Assembly (NCBI RefSeq): GCF_024666525.1
Contig: NZ_CP088294.1
Location: forward strand, 3,844,001 to 3,908,000
DNA: 64,000 nt
Reading direction: 5' to 3'
Origin: Pseudomonas sp. J452
GTDB lineage: Bacteria > Pseudomonadota > Gammaproteobacteria > Pseudomonadales > Pseudomonadaceae
Shown here: positions 17,611 through 28,052 of the stretch, in pieces
Numbering within the stretch: position 1 is the first letter of the stretch
Layout of the letters: the number at the start of each line of letters is the position of its first letter
Program-made: the position numbers and the translations under genes
The notes under the pieces: model-generated
Told to the model about the DNA's origin: nothing
The model's database searches: none
Seen by the model: the letters and a program-made list of their open reading frames with translations, nothing else

Positions 17611-19491
17611 ATGATCTTCGGCCGTAACTGGACTATTCATAGTCGCACCCAGCTGATCAGCGTCGGCCCCGCCCTGCTGCTGACCGTGCTACTGATCAGC
17701 TTCTTCACCTATGAACGCTTGCAGGACCTGCGCCAGGAACTCAACCGCACTGGCCAGCTGATCGCCAACCAGCTGGCCCCAGCGGCCGAGTACGGGGTCA
17801 TTTCCGGCAACCTGGAGGTGCTCGACAACCTGCTGAGTTCCACGCTGACGACCTCGCACGTACGCTTTCTCGAAGTGCGCGACCGTGAAGAGAACATCCT
17901 GGTCTATGTCGAGCAGCCGAATCACCCGGGCAGCACCTCGGTGGAGGTTTTCCATGCCCCCATCCACCTGCAGCAAGCCGGCCAGCCGGGTATTCGCGAC
18001 AAACTCAGCGACGACTACCTGGGGCGTGTGGTGGTCGGCATGTCCGGCGAGGCATTCACCAGCCGTCAGCAGGCCATCCTGTTCAAGGCGGCCGTGCTGG
18101 GTCTGCTCGCCCTGCTCCTGACTTTCCTCCTGGCGCGCCAGCTGGCACGGCGTCTGGCCCAGCCGATCAGCGACATGGGGCAAGCCCTGCAAGCCCTGCA
18201 GAGCGGCAACTACCAGCCGCCGCTGGCGGAAACCGCCACCGGCGAGCTGGGCGATCTGGCCCGGCATATCAACAAGCTGGCGCTCAGCCTGGCCGACGCC
18301 AGCCATGAGCAGCAACTGGCCATGACCCAGCTGATCAAGACCCGCGAAGAGGCCGAGCAAGCCAACCGGGCCAAATCGGACTTCCTGGCCATGATGAGCC
18401 ACGAGCTGCGTACCCCCATGAACGGTGTGCTGGGCATGCTGCAGCTGCTGGAAACCACCGAAATGACCCAGGAGCAGGACGAATACGCCGCCCTGGCCAC
18501 CGAGTCGACCGAGCATCTGCTCAAGGTGATCAACGACATCCTCGACTTCTCCCGCATCGAGCGCGGTGCCCTGGAGCTGGAGCGTATTCCGTTCAACCTG
18601 CTGGAGCTGCTGCAGGGCTCGATCCAGGTGTTCCAGCACAGCGCGCAGCAACATGGTCTGCACCTGACCCTGGAGAACCAGCCGGGTCTGGAACAGTTCG
18701 AGGTGCAGGGCGACCCGACGCGGATCCGCCAGATCCTGGTCAACCTGCTGGGCAATGCGTTGAAGTTCACAGAAGACGGCGGCATTCGCATCGCAACCCA
18801 CTGGCAGCCGCTGGATAACGAAGTGCTGTGGTTCACCTGTGCCGTGCATGACAGCGGCATCGGCATCGCACCGCAGCGTCTGGAACGCATGTTCGACGCC
18901 TTCCAGCAGGCCGACTCGTCGATTTCCCGGCGTTATGGCGGCACCGGCCTCGGCTTGTCGATCGCTCGCACCCTGGCCGAACGCATGGGGGGCACCCTGC
19001 ATGCACGCAGCACGGAGGGCCAGGGTTCGGTGTTCACCCTGGAAATCCCCCTGCCGTTCAGCCTGCGTCTACACCCAGAGGAATCGGACAACCAGCCACT
19101 CAACCACTATGGCGAAGGCCAGGAAGTACTGCTGGTAGAGGACAACCCGGTCAACCAGACGGTGATCGAAGCCATGCTGCGCAGCCTCGGCTATCGGGTC
19201 AGCCTGGTCAGCGATGGCGTCCAGGCAGTGCACAGTGCCAGCCAGCATCACTATGCGGCCATCCTGATGGATTGCCGGTTGCCGGTCATGGATGGTTACG
19301 AAGCCACCCGCCAGATTCGCCAGCTACACACGTACAGTAAGACCCCGATCATCGCCCTCACGGCCAATGCCTTGCAGGGCGATCGCGAAGCCTGCCTGCA
19401 GGCCGGGATGAACGATTACCTGGCCAAACCGTTCAAGCGCGCCGATCTCGAGCGCATATTGCTGCGCTGGCTCAGTAAACGGGGCCACTGA
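17611..19491 (+). CDS. Hybrid sensor histidine kinase (PA1611-like)
   Basis: This is a membrane hybrid kinase of 626 residues with a transmembrane helix at about 13-34, a periplasmic sensor of about 115 residues, a second helix at 152-177, HAMP, a HisKA domain with phospho-acceptor His264 ([12 protein letters not shown]), an HATPase domain ([23 protein letters not shown]) and a C-terminal receiver with Asp554 ([18 protein letters not shown]). It has no Hpt domain, so it needs a partner phosphotransfer protein. Its place just before fabA matches P. aeruginosa PA1611, which is known to act in the RetS/GacS network. The frame is open for 75 more codons upstream, but the ATG at 17611 starts directly before the first helix and has a GGAG box. 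Confidence 0.9.
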   Translation: MIFGRNWTIHSRTQLISVGPALLLTVLLISFFTYERLQDLRQELNRTGQLIANQLAPAAEYGVISGNLEVLDNLLSSTLTTSHVRFLEVRDREENILVYVEQPNHPGSTSVEVFHAPIHLQQAGQPGIRDKLSDDYLGRVVVGMSGEAFTSRQQAILFKAAVLGLLALLLTFLLARQLARRLAQPISDMGQALQALQSGNYQPPLAETATGELGDLARHINKLALSLADASHEQQLAMTQLIKTREEAEQANRAKSDFLAMMSHELRTPMNGVLGMLQLLETTEMTQEQDEYAALATESTEHLLKVINDILDFSRIERGALELERIPFNLLELLQGSIQVFQHSAQQHGLHLTLENQPGLEQFEVQGDPTRIRQILVNLLGNALKFTEDGGIRIATHWQPLDNEVLWFTCAVHDSGIGIAPQRLERMFDAFQQADSSISRRYGGTGLGLSIARTLAERMGGTLHARSTEGQGSVFTLEIPLPFSLRLHPEESDNQPLNHYGEGQEVLLVEDNPVNQTVIEAMLRSLGYRVSLVSDGVQAVHSASQHHYAAILMDCRLPVMDGYEATRQIRQLHTYSKTPIIALTANALQGDREACLQAGMNDYLAKPFKRADLERILLRWLSKRGH

Positions 19492-19658
19492 GGGTGCTAA
19501 AGTCAGAGCTAGAGTGGTCTTGCACGGCTCGAGGATACAAGTGTTCACCGCGGACTGTGACTTTCACCACAACGCAACAGTCTATGACTACGCTGCCGCC
19601 AGACGGCAATCAGGATGTAACACATAGCCCCGTGCGGCGGGGCCATTGAGGAGCTCGC

Positions 19659-20174
19659 ATGACCAAGCAAAACGCCTTTACCCGGGAAGATCTGCTGCGC
19701 TGCAGCCGCGGCGAGCTGTTCGGCCCGGGTAACGCGCAACTGCCCGCCCCGAACATGCTGATGATCGACCGCATCGCCCACATCAGCGAAACCGGCGGCA
19801 AGTATGGCAAAGGCGAAATCGTCGCCGAGCTCGATATCAATCCGGACCTGTGGTTCTTCGGTTGCCACTTCGAAGGTGACCCGGTGATGCCAGGTTGCCT
19901 GGGCCTCGACGCCATGTGGCAGCTGGTCGGCTTCTACCTCGGCTGGCAGGGCAACCCCGGCCGCGGCCGCGCCCTGGGTTCGGGTGAAGTGAAGTTCTTC
20001 GGCCAGGTGCTGCCCACCGCCAAGAAAGTCACCTACAACATCCATATCAAACGCACCATCAACCGCTCGCTGATCCTCGGCATCGCCGACGGCACCGTCA
20101 GCGTCGATGGCCGCGAGATCTACAGTGCCGAAGGCCTGCGTGTTGGCCTGTTCACCTCTACCGACAGTTTCTAA
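19659..20174 (+). CDS. fabA: 3-hydroxydecanoyl-ACP dehydratase/isomerase
   Basis: This dehydrates 3-hydroxydecanoyl-ACP and isomerises trans-2- to cis-3-decenoyl-ACP, starting anaerobic unsaturated fatty acid synthesis. The 171-residue protein has the active-site segment [26 protein letters not shown] with the catalytic histidine near residue 70 and the aspartate in [16 protein letters not shown] box precedes the ATG. It is followed by fabB after 12 bases, the usual fabAB operon. Its promoter is expected in the 19492-19658 gap, where a weak GTGTTCAC half-site is the only operator-like element I saw. Confidence 0.97.
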   Translation: MTKQNAFTREDLLRCSRGELFGPGNAQLPAPNMLMIDRIAHISETGGKYGKGEIVAELDINPDLWFFGCHFEGDPVMPGCLGLDAMWQLVGFYLGWQGNPGRGRALGSGEVKFFGQVLPTAKKVTYNIHIKRTINRSLILGIADGTVSVDGREIYSAEGLRVGLFTSTDSF

Positions 20175-20186
20175 AGGATTTTTCGC

Positions 20187-21404
20187 ATGCGCCGCGTCGT
20201 GATCACCGGTCTGGGCATCGTTTCCTGCCTGGGCAATGACAAAGACACCGTTTCCGCCAACCTGCGTGCCAGCAAGGCGGGCATCCGCTTCAATCCGGCC
20301 TACGCAGAAATGGGCCTGCGCAGCCAGGTATCGGGTTCGGTCGACCTCAACCTCGAAGAGCTGATCGACCGCAAGGTCCTGCGCTTCATGGGCGATGCTG
20401 CGGCGTATGCCTACCTGTCGATGGAACAGGCGATCAAGGACTCCGGCCTCACCCCCGAGCAGGTTTCCAACCCGCGTACCGGCCTGATTGCCGGCTCAGG
20501 CGGTGCCTCCACGCACAACCTCATGGAATCCTTCGATACCCTGCGCGAAAAAGGCGTCAAGCGCATTGGCCCATACCGTGTCACCCGCACCATGGGCAGC
20601 ACCGTGTCGGCCTGCCTGGCCACGCCGTTCCAGATCAAGGGTGTGAACTTCTCCATTTCCTCGGCCTGCGCCACCAGCGCGCATTGCATCGGCCAAGCCA
20701 TGGAACAGATCCAGCTGGGCAAGCAGGACATCGTGTTTGCCGGCGGTGGCGAGGAAGAACACTGGACCCAGAGCTGCCTGTTCGACGCCATGGGCGCCCT
20801 CTCCACCCAGTACAACGAAACCCCGGAGAAGGCCTCGCGCGCCTACGATGCCAAGCGTGACGGTTTCGTCATCGCCGGCGGTGGCGGCATGGTGGTGGTC
20901 GAGGAACTGGAACACGCACTCAAGCGCGGCGCCAAGATCTACGCCGAAATCGTCGGCTACGGCGCCACGTCCGATGGCTACGACATGGTCGCCCCGAGCG
21001 GCGAAGGCGCAATCCGCTGCATGCAGCAGGCGCTGGCCACCGTCGATGGCCCGATCGACTACCTGAACACCCACGGCACCTCCACCCCGGTGGGCGATGT
21101 CGCGGAAATCCGCGGCGTGCGTGAAGTGTTCGGTGACAAGGCACCGCCGATTAGCTCGACCAAGAGCCTGTCCGGTCACTCCCTGGGCGCTGCCGGCGTG
21201 CAGGAGGCGATCTACTGCATGCTGATGATGGAAGGCAAGTTCATCGCCGGCTCGGCCAACATCGACGAACTGGACCCGGAAGTGGCCGACCTGCCGATCC
21301 TGTGCCAGACCCGCGAGAATGCCGAACTGAACACCGTGATGAGCAACAGCTTCGGCTTCGGTGGCACCAACGCCACCCTGGTCCTGCAACGCTACAAGGG
21401 CTGA
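20187..21404 (+). CDS. fabB: 3-oxoacyl-ACP synthase I
   Basis: This elongates cis-3-decenoyl-ACP and other acyl-ACPs with malonyl-ACP. The 405-residue protein has the catalytic cysteine in [17 protein letters not shown], and the two histidines in [11 protein letters not shown] and [17 protein letters not shown]. The C-terminus [19 protein letters not shown] is typical. It is co-transcribed with fabA and ends in a strong terminator. Confidence 0.98.
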   Translation: MRRVVITGLGIVSCLGNDKDTVSANLRASKAGIRFNPAYAEMGLRSQVSGSVDLNLEELIDRKVLRFMGDAAAYAYLSMEQAIKDSGLTPEQVSNPRTGLIAGSGGASTHNLMESFDTLREKGVKRIGPYRVTRTMGSTVSACLATPFQIKGVNFSISSACATSAHCIGQAMEQIQLGKQDIVFAGGGEEEHWTQSCLFDAMGALSTQYNETPEKASRAYDAKRDGFVIAGGGGMVVVEELEHALKRGAKIYAEIVGYGATSDGYDMVAPSGEGAIRCMQQALATVDGPIDYLNTHGTSTPVGDVAEIRGVREVFGDKAPPISSTKSLSGHSLGAAGVQEAIYCMLMMEGKFIAGSANIDELDPEVADLPILCQTRENAELNTVMSNSFGFGGTNATLVLQRYKG

Positions 21405-21420
21405 TCACTCAGCCCCACGC

Positions 21421-21450
21421 AAAACGGCGCCTAAGGGCGCCGTTTTGTTT
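21421..21450 (+). terminator. Rho-independent terminator of fabAB
   Basis: AAAACGGCGCC and GGCGCCGTTTT form a perfect 11-base stem with a 4-base loop followed by GTTTTC, 16 bases after the fabB stop. Confidence 0.9.
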
Positions 21451-21525
21451 TCTGTCAGCCTTGCCAACCGCGCATAGAAAAACCCGACCGCGTAAACGAT
21501 CGGGCTTTATCTACAACGCAGTGAA

Positions 21526-21987
21526 TCAGCGCACCAGGAAGCCCTGCTCCAGCAGCTTGCGATCACCCTGGAACACCATGAAACGCCACTCCCCCGGCAC
21601 CACTTCATGACGTTCGGTGAACTCGAAGGCCATCACGTCCTGCTCCGCACCGGGAGCCAGCTTCTGTAGCACCTCGATCTTGTCCTGGCGCCGGCCATCC
21701 GGCCCGACCAGCCCCGGAGTGAAGTACATCAGAGTCAGCGGCTCACCGCTTTCCGTTTTGCCGGCCAGGCGATAGCGCATGCCGAACTTGGTACCCAGCT
21801 GGGCCGGTACCTGTTCCGTCTGCTGGATCTGCTGGTTGGCGCGGGTCAACACCCGCTCACCCGGTTGCGGGTCCTTGAACTGGGTGGCGAACACGCCGTA
21901 CTCGATCGGCCCCTCGACACGCACATCGGCCATCACCAGGCTGGATGCCAGGCTCAGGGCCAGGGCAGTCAGGCTCAACACTTTCAT
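21526..21987 (-). CDS. Secreted DUF3859-type protein
   Basis: This is a 153-residue protein with a signal peptide (MKVLSLTALALSLASSLVMA, cleaved before DVRVEG). The mature part begins VRVEGPIEYGVFATQFKDPQPGE and contains YRLAGKTESGEPLTLMYFTPGLV, which resembles DUF3859 proteins of pseudomonads. It is probably periplasmic with an immunoglobulin-like beta fold. The function is unknown. The gene stands alone, convergent with fabB and divergent from the next gene. Confidence 0.7.
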   Translation of the reverse strand: MKVLSLTALALSLASSLVMADVRVEGPIEYGVFATQFKDPQPGERVLTRANQQIQQTEQVPAQLGTKFGMRYRLAGKTESGEPLTLMYFTPGLVGPDGRRQDKIEVLQKLAPGAEQDVMAFEFTERHEVVPGEWRFMVFQGDRKLLEQGFLVR

Positions 21988-22139
21988 CTCGTACTCCTTG
22001 TTTGGGATGGCGCGAGCCTATGACCAAAGCATGACAGGCTGATGACAAGCCAACGTCCGTCGAACCTGCCCATGACATTCGCCGGCCAACTGGCCAGCAG
22101 CCCCGCGAGCAGCCATGCTGAGCAACAAAGCCACTGTCC

Positions 22140-23009
22140 ATGAGTCATCCAATGCCTCGTCTGCTCGCGCTGCTTGCCCTGCTCTGCTGTGGCCCCTTGC
22201 TGGCCGGCGAGCGCCTGGTCTACCCGCTGCACTCCAGCGATGCCGACCCCGAGGCCTATGTGGTCGAACTGCTGCGCCAGGCCCTCGACAAGAGTGGCGC
22301 CGGCCACCAGTTGGTGCCCTCCAGCCTGGCCATGCCGCAGAGCCGCGCGCAGCAGTCGCTGGAGCAGAACGACAACAGCGTGCAGCTGATGTGGACCATG
22401 ACCACCAAGGAGCGCGAGCAGGTCCTCCTGCCGATCCGCATCCCCATCTACAAGGGCCTGATCGGCTGGCGCGTGGCCCTGGTGCGCGAGGAAGACCGCC
22501 ACTGGCTGAAGTCCGTACGCAGCCTGGCCGATCTCAAGCCCATGCGTTTCGGCCAGCGCAGCGACTGGCCGGACACCGCCATCCTGCGCAGCAATGGCCT
22601 GCAGGTGGTCACCAGCCAGAGCTACGCGAGCCTGTTCCGCATGCTCAATGCCGGGCGCTTCGACCTGTTCCCACGGGAAGTGGTGGTGGCCTGGGACGAG
22701 CAGGCCCGCGCCAATCAACAAGGGTTGCAGTTGGCGGTGGATGAACATGTGGTACTGCACTACCCCACCGCCTTCTACTTCTTCACCTCGCGGGCGCGGG
22801 CCGATCTGGCCGCGGATATCGAGCGCGGCCTGGAGCGGATGATCGCCGACGGCAGTTTCGACCAACTGTTCGACAGCCATCACGGTGCGACCATCCGCCG
22901 GGCGCAACTGGACAAGCGGCAGGTCATCGAACTGCAGAACCCCGACCTCCCGGAGTTGACCCCTTTCGCCCGCGAAGAGCTGTGGTATCAGCCCGACGCA
23001 CCAAAGTAG
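22140..23009 (+). CDS. Periplasmic solute-binding-like protein
   Basis: This 289-residue protein has a signal peptide (PRLLALLALLCCGPLLAGE) and a family-3-like solute-binding fold: LVYPLHSSDADPEAYVVELLRQAL at the N-terminus, the hinge segment LIGWRVALVREED, and MLNAGRFDLFPREVVVAW, where binding proteins carry the second-lobe motif. No permease or ATPase gene is near, so a sensory rather than transport role is likely. It lies 117 bases before a soluble chemoreceptor gene. The start may be ATG 22140 or ATG 22152; neither has a clear ribosome-binding site. Confidence 0.75.
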   Translation: MSHPMPRLLALLALLCCGPLLAGERLVYPLHSSDADPEAYVVELLRQALDKSGAGHQLVPSSLAMPQSRAQQSLEQNDNSVQLMWTMTTKEREQVLLPIRIPIYKGLIGWRVALVREEDRHWLKSVRSLADLKPMRFGQRSDWPDTAILRSNGLQVVTSQSYASLFRMLNAGRFDLFPREVVVAWDEQARANQQGLQLAVDEHVVLHYPTAFYFFTSRARADLAADIERGLERMIADGSFDQLFDSHHGATIRRAQLDKRQVIELQNPDLPELTPFAREELWYQPDAPK

Positions 23010-23126
23010 AACGCGCAGCCAACCCGCCACTCGTGTCGCCCGGCGCACACGCAGCCTGTGAACCAGCGCACAGATGCTGGCACCCTGCTTGCACAGCTCC
23101 CTGCAGACCATTTAGGGAGATCCAGC

Positions 23127-24521
23127 ATGCTGCAGTTACTGCGCAAACCCACCCAGCGCGCCCGGGACGAAGAAGCCCTCAGCGCCCTGTTCAACCAACA
23201 CGACCTGACCAGCCGGCTGATCGAAAGCCAGGCCTGGATGGGCCGTCTCAACCGTTTCAGCGACGGCCTGCACCAGCGCATCCGCACCAGCCTCGGCGCC
23301 GCCGTCGGCATCGCCGCCCATGCCCCACAACTGGCCAGCATCGCCAGCGCCAACCAAGCCAGCGGGCAGAGCCTGGCGCAATCCTCGGAGCTGATCGCCA
23401 GCGCCAGCGAACAGGTGACCACCACCCTGGATGCCGAACTGGTGCCCGGCGCGGCCGAAGTCGCGCGGCTCTCCGGCGAAGTCGCCAGCACCCTGCGCCA
23501 GTGCCAGCAAAGTGGCCAGGACGTGCTGCGCCAGGTCGAAGCCATCGGCCAGTGCGAAACCGACCTGAGCCAGGTGATCGGCAACCTCGGCAGCCAGCTG
23601 GAAGAAGTCAGCAAGGTCATCGGCGTGATCGCCAGCATTTCCCAGCAGACCAATCTACTGGCCCTCAACGCCGCCATCGAAGCCGCCCGCGCCGGCGAAC
23701 ATGGCCGCGGCTTCGCCGTGGTCGCCGAGGAAGTGCGCCGCCTGGCCGGCCACACCACCGAAGCCACCGGCCAGGTCAGCAGCATCATCGAGCGCTTCCA
23801 CGCCGGCATGCAGCAACTGGGCAATGCCGGCACGCGCATGCACCAGGCCGTCGGCGACGGCCGCCAGGGCATGCTGCAGGTCGGCGCCGGGCTGGACAGC
23901 ACGCGCCAGGCCATGGACCGTCTCGACGAGCGCGTCGGCCATATCGCCACCGGCACCGAGCAGATCGGCCAGGCCGTGCGCTCGATCAACGGCGACGTAC
24001 AGCAGATCGCCCAGGTCGCCGGCGACCTGCTCGGCAAGGCCGGCCAGGTGCTGCGCCACAGCCAGGCCGTGCGCGAAGATGGCGACCGCCTGCTGCAAGG
24101 CCTCGGCGGCTTTCGCCTGGAACTGCACCGGGTGATGCAATCGAGCGTCGAGCAACTGGCCAGCCACGCCCAGCTGCGTGGCGATGTGCCAACGGCCGAA
24201 CACCTGCTCGGCGAAACCCTGCGCCGCGATCCGCGCTTCGAGCTGTTCTACCTGGTCGACAGCAATGGCGTGCAGCTCTCGGAAAACATCTTCGCCAGCG
24301 ATGTGCCGCATCAAGACGCACCCAGCTGCCGCGGGCGCAACTGGAGCCAACGCCCCTGGTTCCGCACGGTGGCCGATGACCTGCGCAGCCACATCACCCC
24401 GGTCTACCGCTCCTCGGCCACCGATGACTTCTGCTTTACCGTCTCGGTGCCGATCCTCGATCAGAGCGGCCGTCTGCAGCGGGTGCTAGGTGCCGATGTG
24501 CGCCTATCCGTGCTGGTGTAA
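23127..24521 (+). CDS. Soluble methyl-accepting chemotaxis protein with C-terminal sensor
   Basis: This is a 464-residue chemoreceptor with no transmembrane helix. The coiled-coil signalling domain comes first, with the conserved hairpin tip [39 protein letters not shown] at about residues 170-208. A helical stretch leads to a C-terminal domain (about 345-464) that looks like a PDC/Cache-type sensor ([48 protein letters not shown]). That is the reverse of the common order, sensor first. The ATG at 23127 has a GGGAG box; the frame is open to 23058. A cytoplasmic or cluster-associated sensory role is inferred. Confidence 0.85.
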   Translation: MLQLLRKPTQRARDEEALSALFNQHDLTSRLIESQAWMGRLNRFSDGLHQRIRTSLGAAVGIAAHAPQLASIASANQASGQSLAQSSELIASASEQVTTTLDAELVPGAAEVARLSGEVASTLRQCQQSGQDVLRQVEAIGQCETDLSQVIGNLGSQLEEVSKVIGVIASISQQTNLLALNAAIEAARAGEHGRGFAVVAEEVRRLAGHTTEATGQVSSIIERFHAGMQQLGNAGTRMHQAVGDGRQGMLQVGAGLDSTRQAMDRLDERVGHIATGTEQIGQAVRSINGDVQQIAQVAGDLLGKAGQVLRHSQAVREDGDRLLQGLGGFRLELHRVMQSSVEQLASHAQLRGDVPTAEHLLGETLRRDPRFELFYLVDSNGVQLSENIFASDVPHQDAPSCRGRNWSQRPWFRTVADDLRSHITPVYRSSATDDFCFTVSVPILDQSGRLQRVLGADVRLSVLV

Positions 24522-24681
24522 TCACCTAGCCACCGACACTGTCGCCTCAGTCATTTCACGGGGCGACATATCGGCCATTTTCCGTTCCTTCCTTGCCAGA
24601 GATAGCCAAATGCCACCATAGTGATCAGTCACCGCCACATTAGTGACGCCATTAATTAGACGCTTCACAGGAGCACTTGGC

Positions 24682-26643
24682 ATGTCAGGGACATTCACCA
24701 CTGCACTCGCCAATCTCAAAACCCGCAACAAGCTAGCCCTCGGCTTCTCCCTGGTTTTGACCCTTACCCTGGCCATCGCCGCTCTCGGCTACCTGGCCCT
24801 CAACCGACTGCACGCAGGCTTCCTCGAAGCCAACGAGCTGGCCGCTATCAACCTGCATATATACGAGGCCCGGCGCAACGAGAAGGACTTCGCCCTGCGC
24901 AACGACGACGCCTATGTCGGCAAGGCGCACGCGGCCATCGCCAAGCTGGACGAGATCGCCAGCGCCAACCTGGACGACGAGACCGACCCGGCCCATATCC
25001 AGGTGCTGCAAGGTATACGCGACAACAGCCAGGCCTACGACCAGCACCTGGATGGCTTCGCCAGCGCCTACCGCCAACGCGATCAGGCGCAGAGCTCAAT
25101 GAACCAGGCCGCGCTGCAGGCCAGCCAGGGGCTCGAAAAGCTGCGCACCACCCTCGACGAGGACACCCGTGGTCAGCTGGAATTCAGCGGTGACAGCCTG
25201 GCCCTGGAGGTGTTCAACCTGGCCAGCGGCGCCGGCGCGCTGAACCAACGCCTGATCGCCGCCCGCGACATCGAGCGCCGCCTGCTGCGCGGCGACGAGC
25301 AGGCTGGCGCCGCCCTGGAGCAGGAGCTGCAGGCACTGAGCCAGAGCGCCACGCAGCTGCGCGAGCAACTGGGTAACGAGCAGCAGCAACAGCTGATGGC
25401 CGCAACCGAACAGGCGCTGCAGCAGTATCAGCAGCAGTTGGCCGTCTACCACGCCAGCCGCGGCGCCTACGGCGAGGCCGAAGGCCTGATGCGCGACAGC
25501 GCCCGCGCGGTGATGGAAGCCGCCGACGGCAGCTATAACGAACACTTGGGCGCCCTGGAAGGACAAAGCAATACGGCCGAGCGGCTGATCCTGATCAGCG
25601 CCGCCGTGGCCTTCGTCATCGGCGTGCTGGCCACCTGGCTGATCAGCACCCTGATAGTGCAACCGCTGCGCCACGCGGTGAGCGCCGCCCAGCGCATCGC
25701 TTCCGGCGACCTCAGTGGCGAACTGGACGGCCGACGCAAGGACGAAATCGGCCAGCTGATGCTGGCCATGGGCGACATGACCCGCAGCCTGCGCCAGCTG
25801 CTGCAGCAAATGACCAGCGGCATCACCCAGATCGCCACCGCTGCCGAAGAGCTGTCTGCCGTTACCGAACAGAGCAACGTCGGCATTAACCAGCAGAAGC
25901 TGGAAACCGACCAGGTGGCCAGCGCCATGCAGCAGATGACGGCCACGGTGCAGGAAGTGGCACGCCACGCGGAAACCGCCTCCGATTCGGCGCAGCAGGC
26001 CGACCAGCGCGCCCGTCAGGGCGACGGCGTGATCGGCCAGACCATCGCCCACATCGAGAGCCTGACCCAGGAGGTACGCCAGTCGGCCGAGGCCATCGGC
26101 CAGCTGCAGGCGGAGACCCAGAACATAGGCGGCGTGCTTGACGTGATCAAAGCGGTGGCCGAACAGACCAACCTGCTGGCGCTCAACGCCGCCATCGAGG
26201 CCGCCCGCGCCGGCGAACAGGGCCGTGGCTTTGCCGTGGTCGCCGACGAAGTACGCGCCCTGGCCGTGCGCACACAGAGCTCTACCGCCGAGATCGAACA
26301 ACTGATCGGGCGCCTGCAGAGCGGCGCCGAGCAGGCCGTGCAGCTGATGGACAAGAGCAGCAACCTCGCCGAGCAGTCCAGAAAGGACGTGCACCAGGCA
26401 GGTCAGGCGCTGCGTGCCATCACCGACGCGGTGTCAAACATCCAGCAGCTCAACCAGCAGATCGCCACCGCCGCCGAGCAGCAGAGCGCCGTGGCCATGG
26501 ACATCAGCCGCAGTGTCACCAGCATCCGCGACGTGGCTGAGCAGTCCGCCTCCGCCAGCGAAGAGACCGCAGCCTCCAGCATCGACCTGGCGCGCCTGGG
26601 CGGCGAGCTGCAGGTGCTGGTGGGGCAGTTCCGTATCGCCTAA
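24682..26643 (+). CDS. Methyl-accepting chemotaxis protein with HBM-type sensor
   Basis: This is a membrane chemoreceptor of 653 residues. It has a first helix at about 20-40, an all-helical periplasmic domain of about 255 residues (starting [15 protein letters not shown]) that resembles the helical bimodular HBM sensor of Pseudomonas McpS-type receptors, a second helix at about 303-328, HAMP, and a signalling domain with the tip [40 protein letters not shown] receptors bind organic acids or other small metabolites; the ligand here is unknown. The ATG at 24682 follows AGGAGC. It lacks a C-terminal CheR-docking pentapeptide. Confidence 0.9.
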   Translation: MSGTFTTALANLKTRNKLALGFSLVLTLTLAIAALGYLALNRLHAGFLEANELAAINLHIYEARRNEKDFALRNDDAYVGKAHAAIAKLDEIASANLDDETDPAHIQVLQGIRDNSQAYDQHLDGFASAYRQRDQAQSSMNQAALQASQGLEKLRTTLDEDTRGQLEFSGDSLALEVFNLASGAGALNQRLIAARDIERRLLRGDEQAGAALEQELQALSQSATQLREQLGNEQQQQLMAATEQALQQYQQQLAVYHASRGAYGEAEGLMRDSARAVMEAADGSYNEHLGALEGQSNTAERLILISAAVAFVIGVLATWLISTLIVQPLRHAVSAAQRIASGDLSGELDGRRKDEIGQLMLAMGDMTRSLRQLLQQMTSGITQIATAAEELSAVTEQSNVGINQQKLETDQVASAMQQMTATVQEVARHAETASDSAQQADQRARQGDGVIGQTIAHIESLTQEVRQSAEAIGQLQAETQNIGGVLDVIKAVAEQTNLLALNAAIEAARAGEQGRGFAVVADEVRALAVRTQSSTAEIEQLIGRLQSGAEQAVQLMDKSSNLAEQSRKDVHQAGQALRAITDAVSNIQQLNQQIATAAEQQSAVAMDISRSVTSIRDVAEQSASASEETAASSIDLARLGGELQVLVGQFRIA

Positions 26644-26710
26644 GGCGACTGGCGCGGATCGACGAGGCATGCAAGGCTCTTGGCATCATCCAAGAGCCAG
26701 GGAGCGCCCC

Positions 26711-27106
26711 ATGATCCGCATCAGCACAGAGAACGGCCTGCGCCATAGCATCGAAATCGGTGAGCACCTGCTGCACACCGACGTCCCCGTCGAGTTCGGC
26801 GGCGAGGCCTCCGGCCCCGAGCCTCACGACCTGTTCGATGCCGCCATCGGTGCCTGCAAGGCGCTGACCCTGATGCTCTACGCCAAGCAGAAAGGCATGC
26901 CGCTGGAGAGCCTGGATGTGCACGTCAGCCGCGACGACAGCGAGGAGCGCCAGGGCATCTATCGCCTGGCCGTACAACTGGATCTGCACGGTGCGCTGGA
27001 TGAAGCCCAGCGCCAGCAGCTGCTGCGCATCGCCGACAAGTGCCCGGTGCACAAACTGGTGACCAGCAGTGAGGTGCAGATCACCACCCAACTCGATGAG
27101 GCCTGA
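26711..27106 (+). CDS. OsmC-family peroxiredoxin-like protein
   Basis: OsmC/Ohr proteins reduce organic hydroperoxides with two cysteines. This 131-residue protein has both: the first in AAIGACKALTLMLYAKQKG and the second in IADKCPVHKLVTSSEVQI. The N-terminal part HTDVPVEFGGEASGPEPHDLFDAA is characteristic. The ATG at 26711 follows a GGAGCGCCCC box; the longer open frame upstream is in the chemoreceptor gene and not real. It is one base from the pirin gene and the two are surely co-translated. Confidence 0.92.
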   Translation: MIRISTENGLRHSIEIGEHLLHTDVPVEFGGEASGPEPHDLFDAAIGACKALTLMLYAKQKGMPLESLDVHVSRDDSEERQGIYRLAVQLDLHGALDEAQRQQLLRIADKCPVHKLVTSSEVQITTQLDEA

Positions 27107-27107
27107 G

Positions 27108-27992
27108 ATGGCTAGCCTGTTGCTGATCCAGCCGCGCGCGGAAGACATCGCCGGCCAGCCGATCCTGCGCCCGCTGCCTTCGGCCAAGTGCCGCAGCGTC
27201 GGCCCCTTCGTGTTCTTCGACCATATGCTGGAGCAGGCCTACCCGCCCGGCAGCGGGATGAACATCAACCCGCACCCGCATATCGGCCTATCCACCCTCA
27301 CTTACCTGTTCGATGGCGAGCTGCAGCACAAGGACAGCCTCGGCTCGGATCAGCACGTGCGTCCCGGCGATGTCAGCTGGATGACCGCCGGCCGCGCCGT
27401 GGCTCATATCGAGCGCACGCCCGAGGCGCTGCGCCAAACCGGCTCACGCCTGCACGGCCTGCAAGTCTGGCTGGCCCTGCCGCAGGAACTTGAGCAGAGC
27501 GAGCCGAGCTACAGCCATCACCCGGCCGCCAGCCTGCCGCGCAGCGAAGCCATGGGCGTGCAGATCACCCTGATCGCCGGCGCAGGCTTCTGCCTCGAGT
27601 CGCCCGTGCCCATGCACTCGCCGACCCTCTACGCCGAGTTGAAGCTGCAGGCCGGCGCCAGCCTGCTGATCCCGGCCGAGCAGCGCGAGCGAGCGCTGTA
27701 CCTGATCGACGGCGAAGCCCGACTGGAAGACGCCGAACTGCCCCGGCACTGCCTGGCCGTACTGCCCGAAGGCGAGGAACTGCTGCTCAGCGCCTGCGGC
27801 GAATGCCACCTGGCACTGATCGGTGGCGAGCCGCTGGGGCCACGGCGGATGTTCTGGAACTTCGTCGCCAGCGACCCGGCCCTGCTGGAGCAAGCCAAGC
27901 AGCGCTGGGCGGCCGGGGACTGGCCGCAGGTACCGGGCGAATCGCAACGCATCGAGTTGCCGAGCCCGTCGAAGGGAGCCACGCTTAGCTGA
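27108..27992 (+). CDS. Pirin-like bicupin protein
   Basis: This is a 294-residue pirin-family protein. The N-terminal cupin has the metal-binding segment MNINPHPHIGLSTLTYLFDGELQHKDSLGS with the conserved HPH.. and HIE (AHIERTPEA) residues, followed by the C-terminal pirin domain. Bacterial pirins have been reported as quercetinases or as regulators of central metabolism; the role here is not known. It begins one base after the osmC stop (TGAGATG), so the pair forms an operon with a likely role in oxidative or electrophile stress. Confidence 0.9.
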   Translation: MASLLLIQPRAEDIAGQPILRPLPSAKCRSVGPFVFFDHMLEQAYPPGSGMNINPHPHIGLSTLTYLFDGELQHKDSLGSDQHVRPGDVSWMTAGRAVAHIERTPEALRQTGSRLHGLQVWLALPQELEQSEPSYSHHPAASLPRSEAMGVQITLIAGAGFCLESPVPMHSPTLYAELKLQAGASLLIPAEQRERALYLIDGEARLEDAELPRHCLAVLPEGEELLLSACGECHLALIGGEPLGPRRMFWNFVASDPALLEQAKQRWAAGDWPQVPGESQRIELPSPSKGATLS

Positions 27993-28052
27993 GCCAGCCT
28001 GGGCCCAGTAGATCTGCCCGGATTCAGTGCGCACCGCCCCCAAGAGAGCCTT

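Noticed and set aside
19540..19565. A DesT- or FabR-like operator before fabA
   Set aside because: Only a GTGTTCAC half-site is visible and I could not find a symmetric partner at a sensible spacing.
26414..26710. OsmC protein extended upstream into the chemoreceptor gene
   Set aside because: The extension is a shadow frame of the chemoreceptor; ATG 26711 has a GGAG box and gives the family length.
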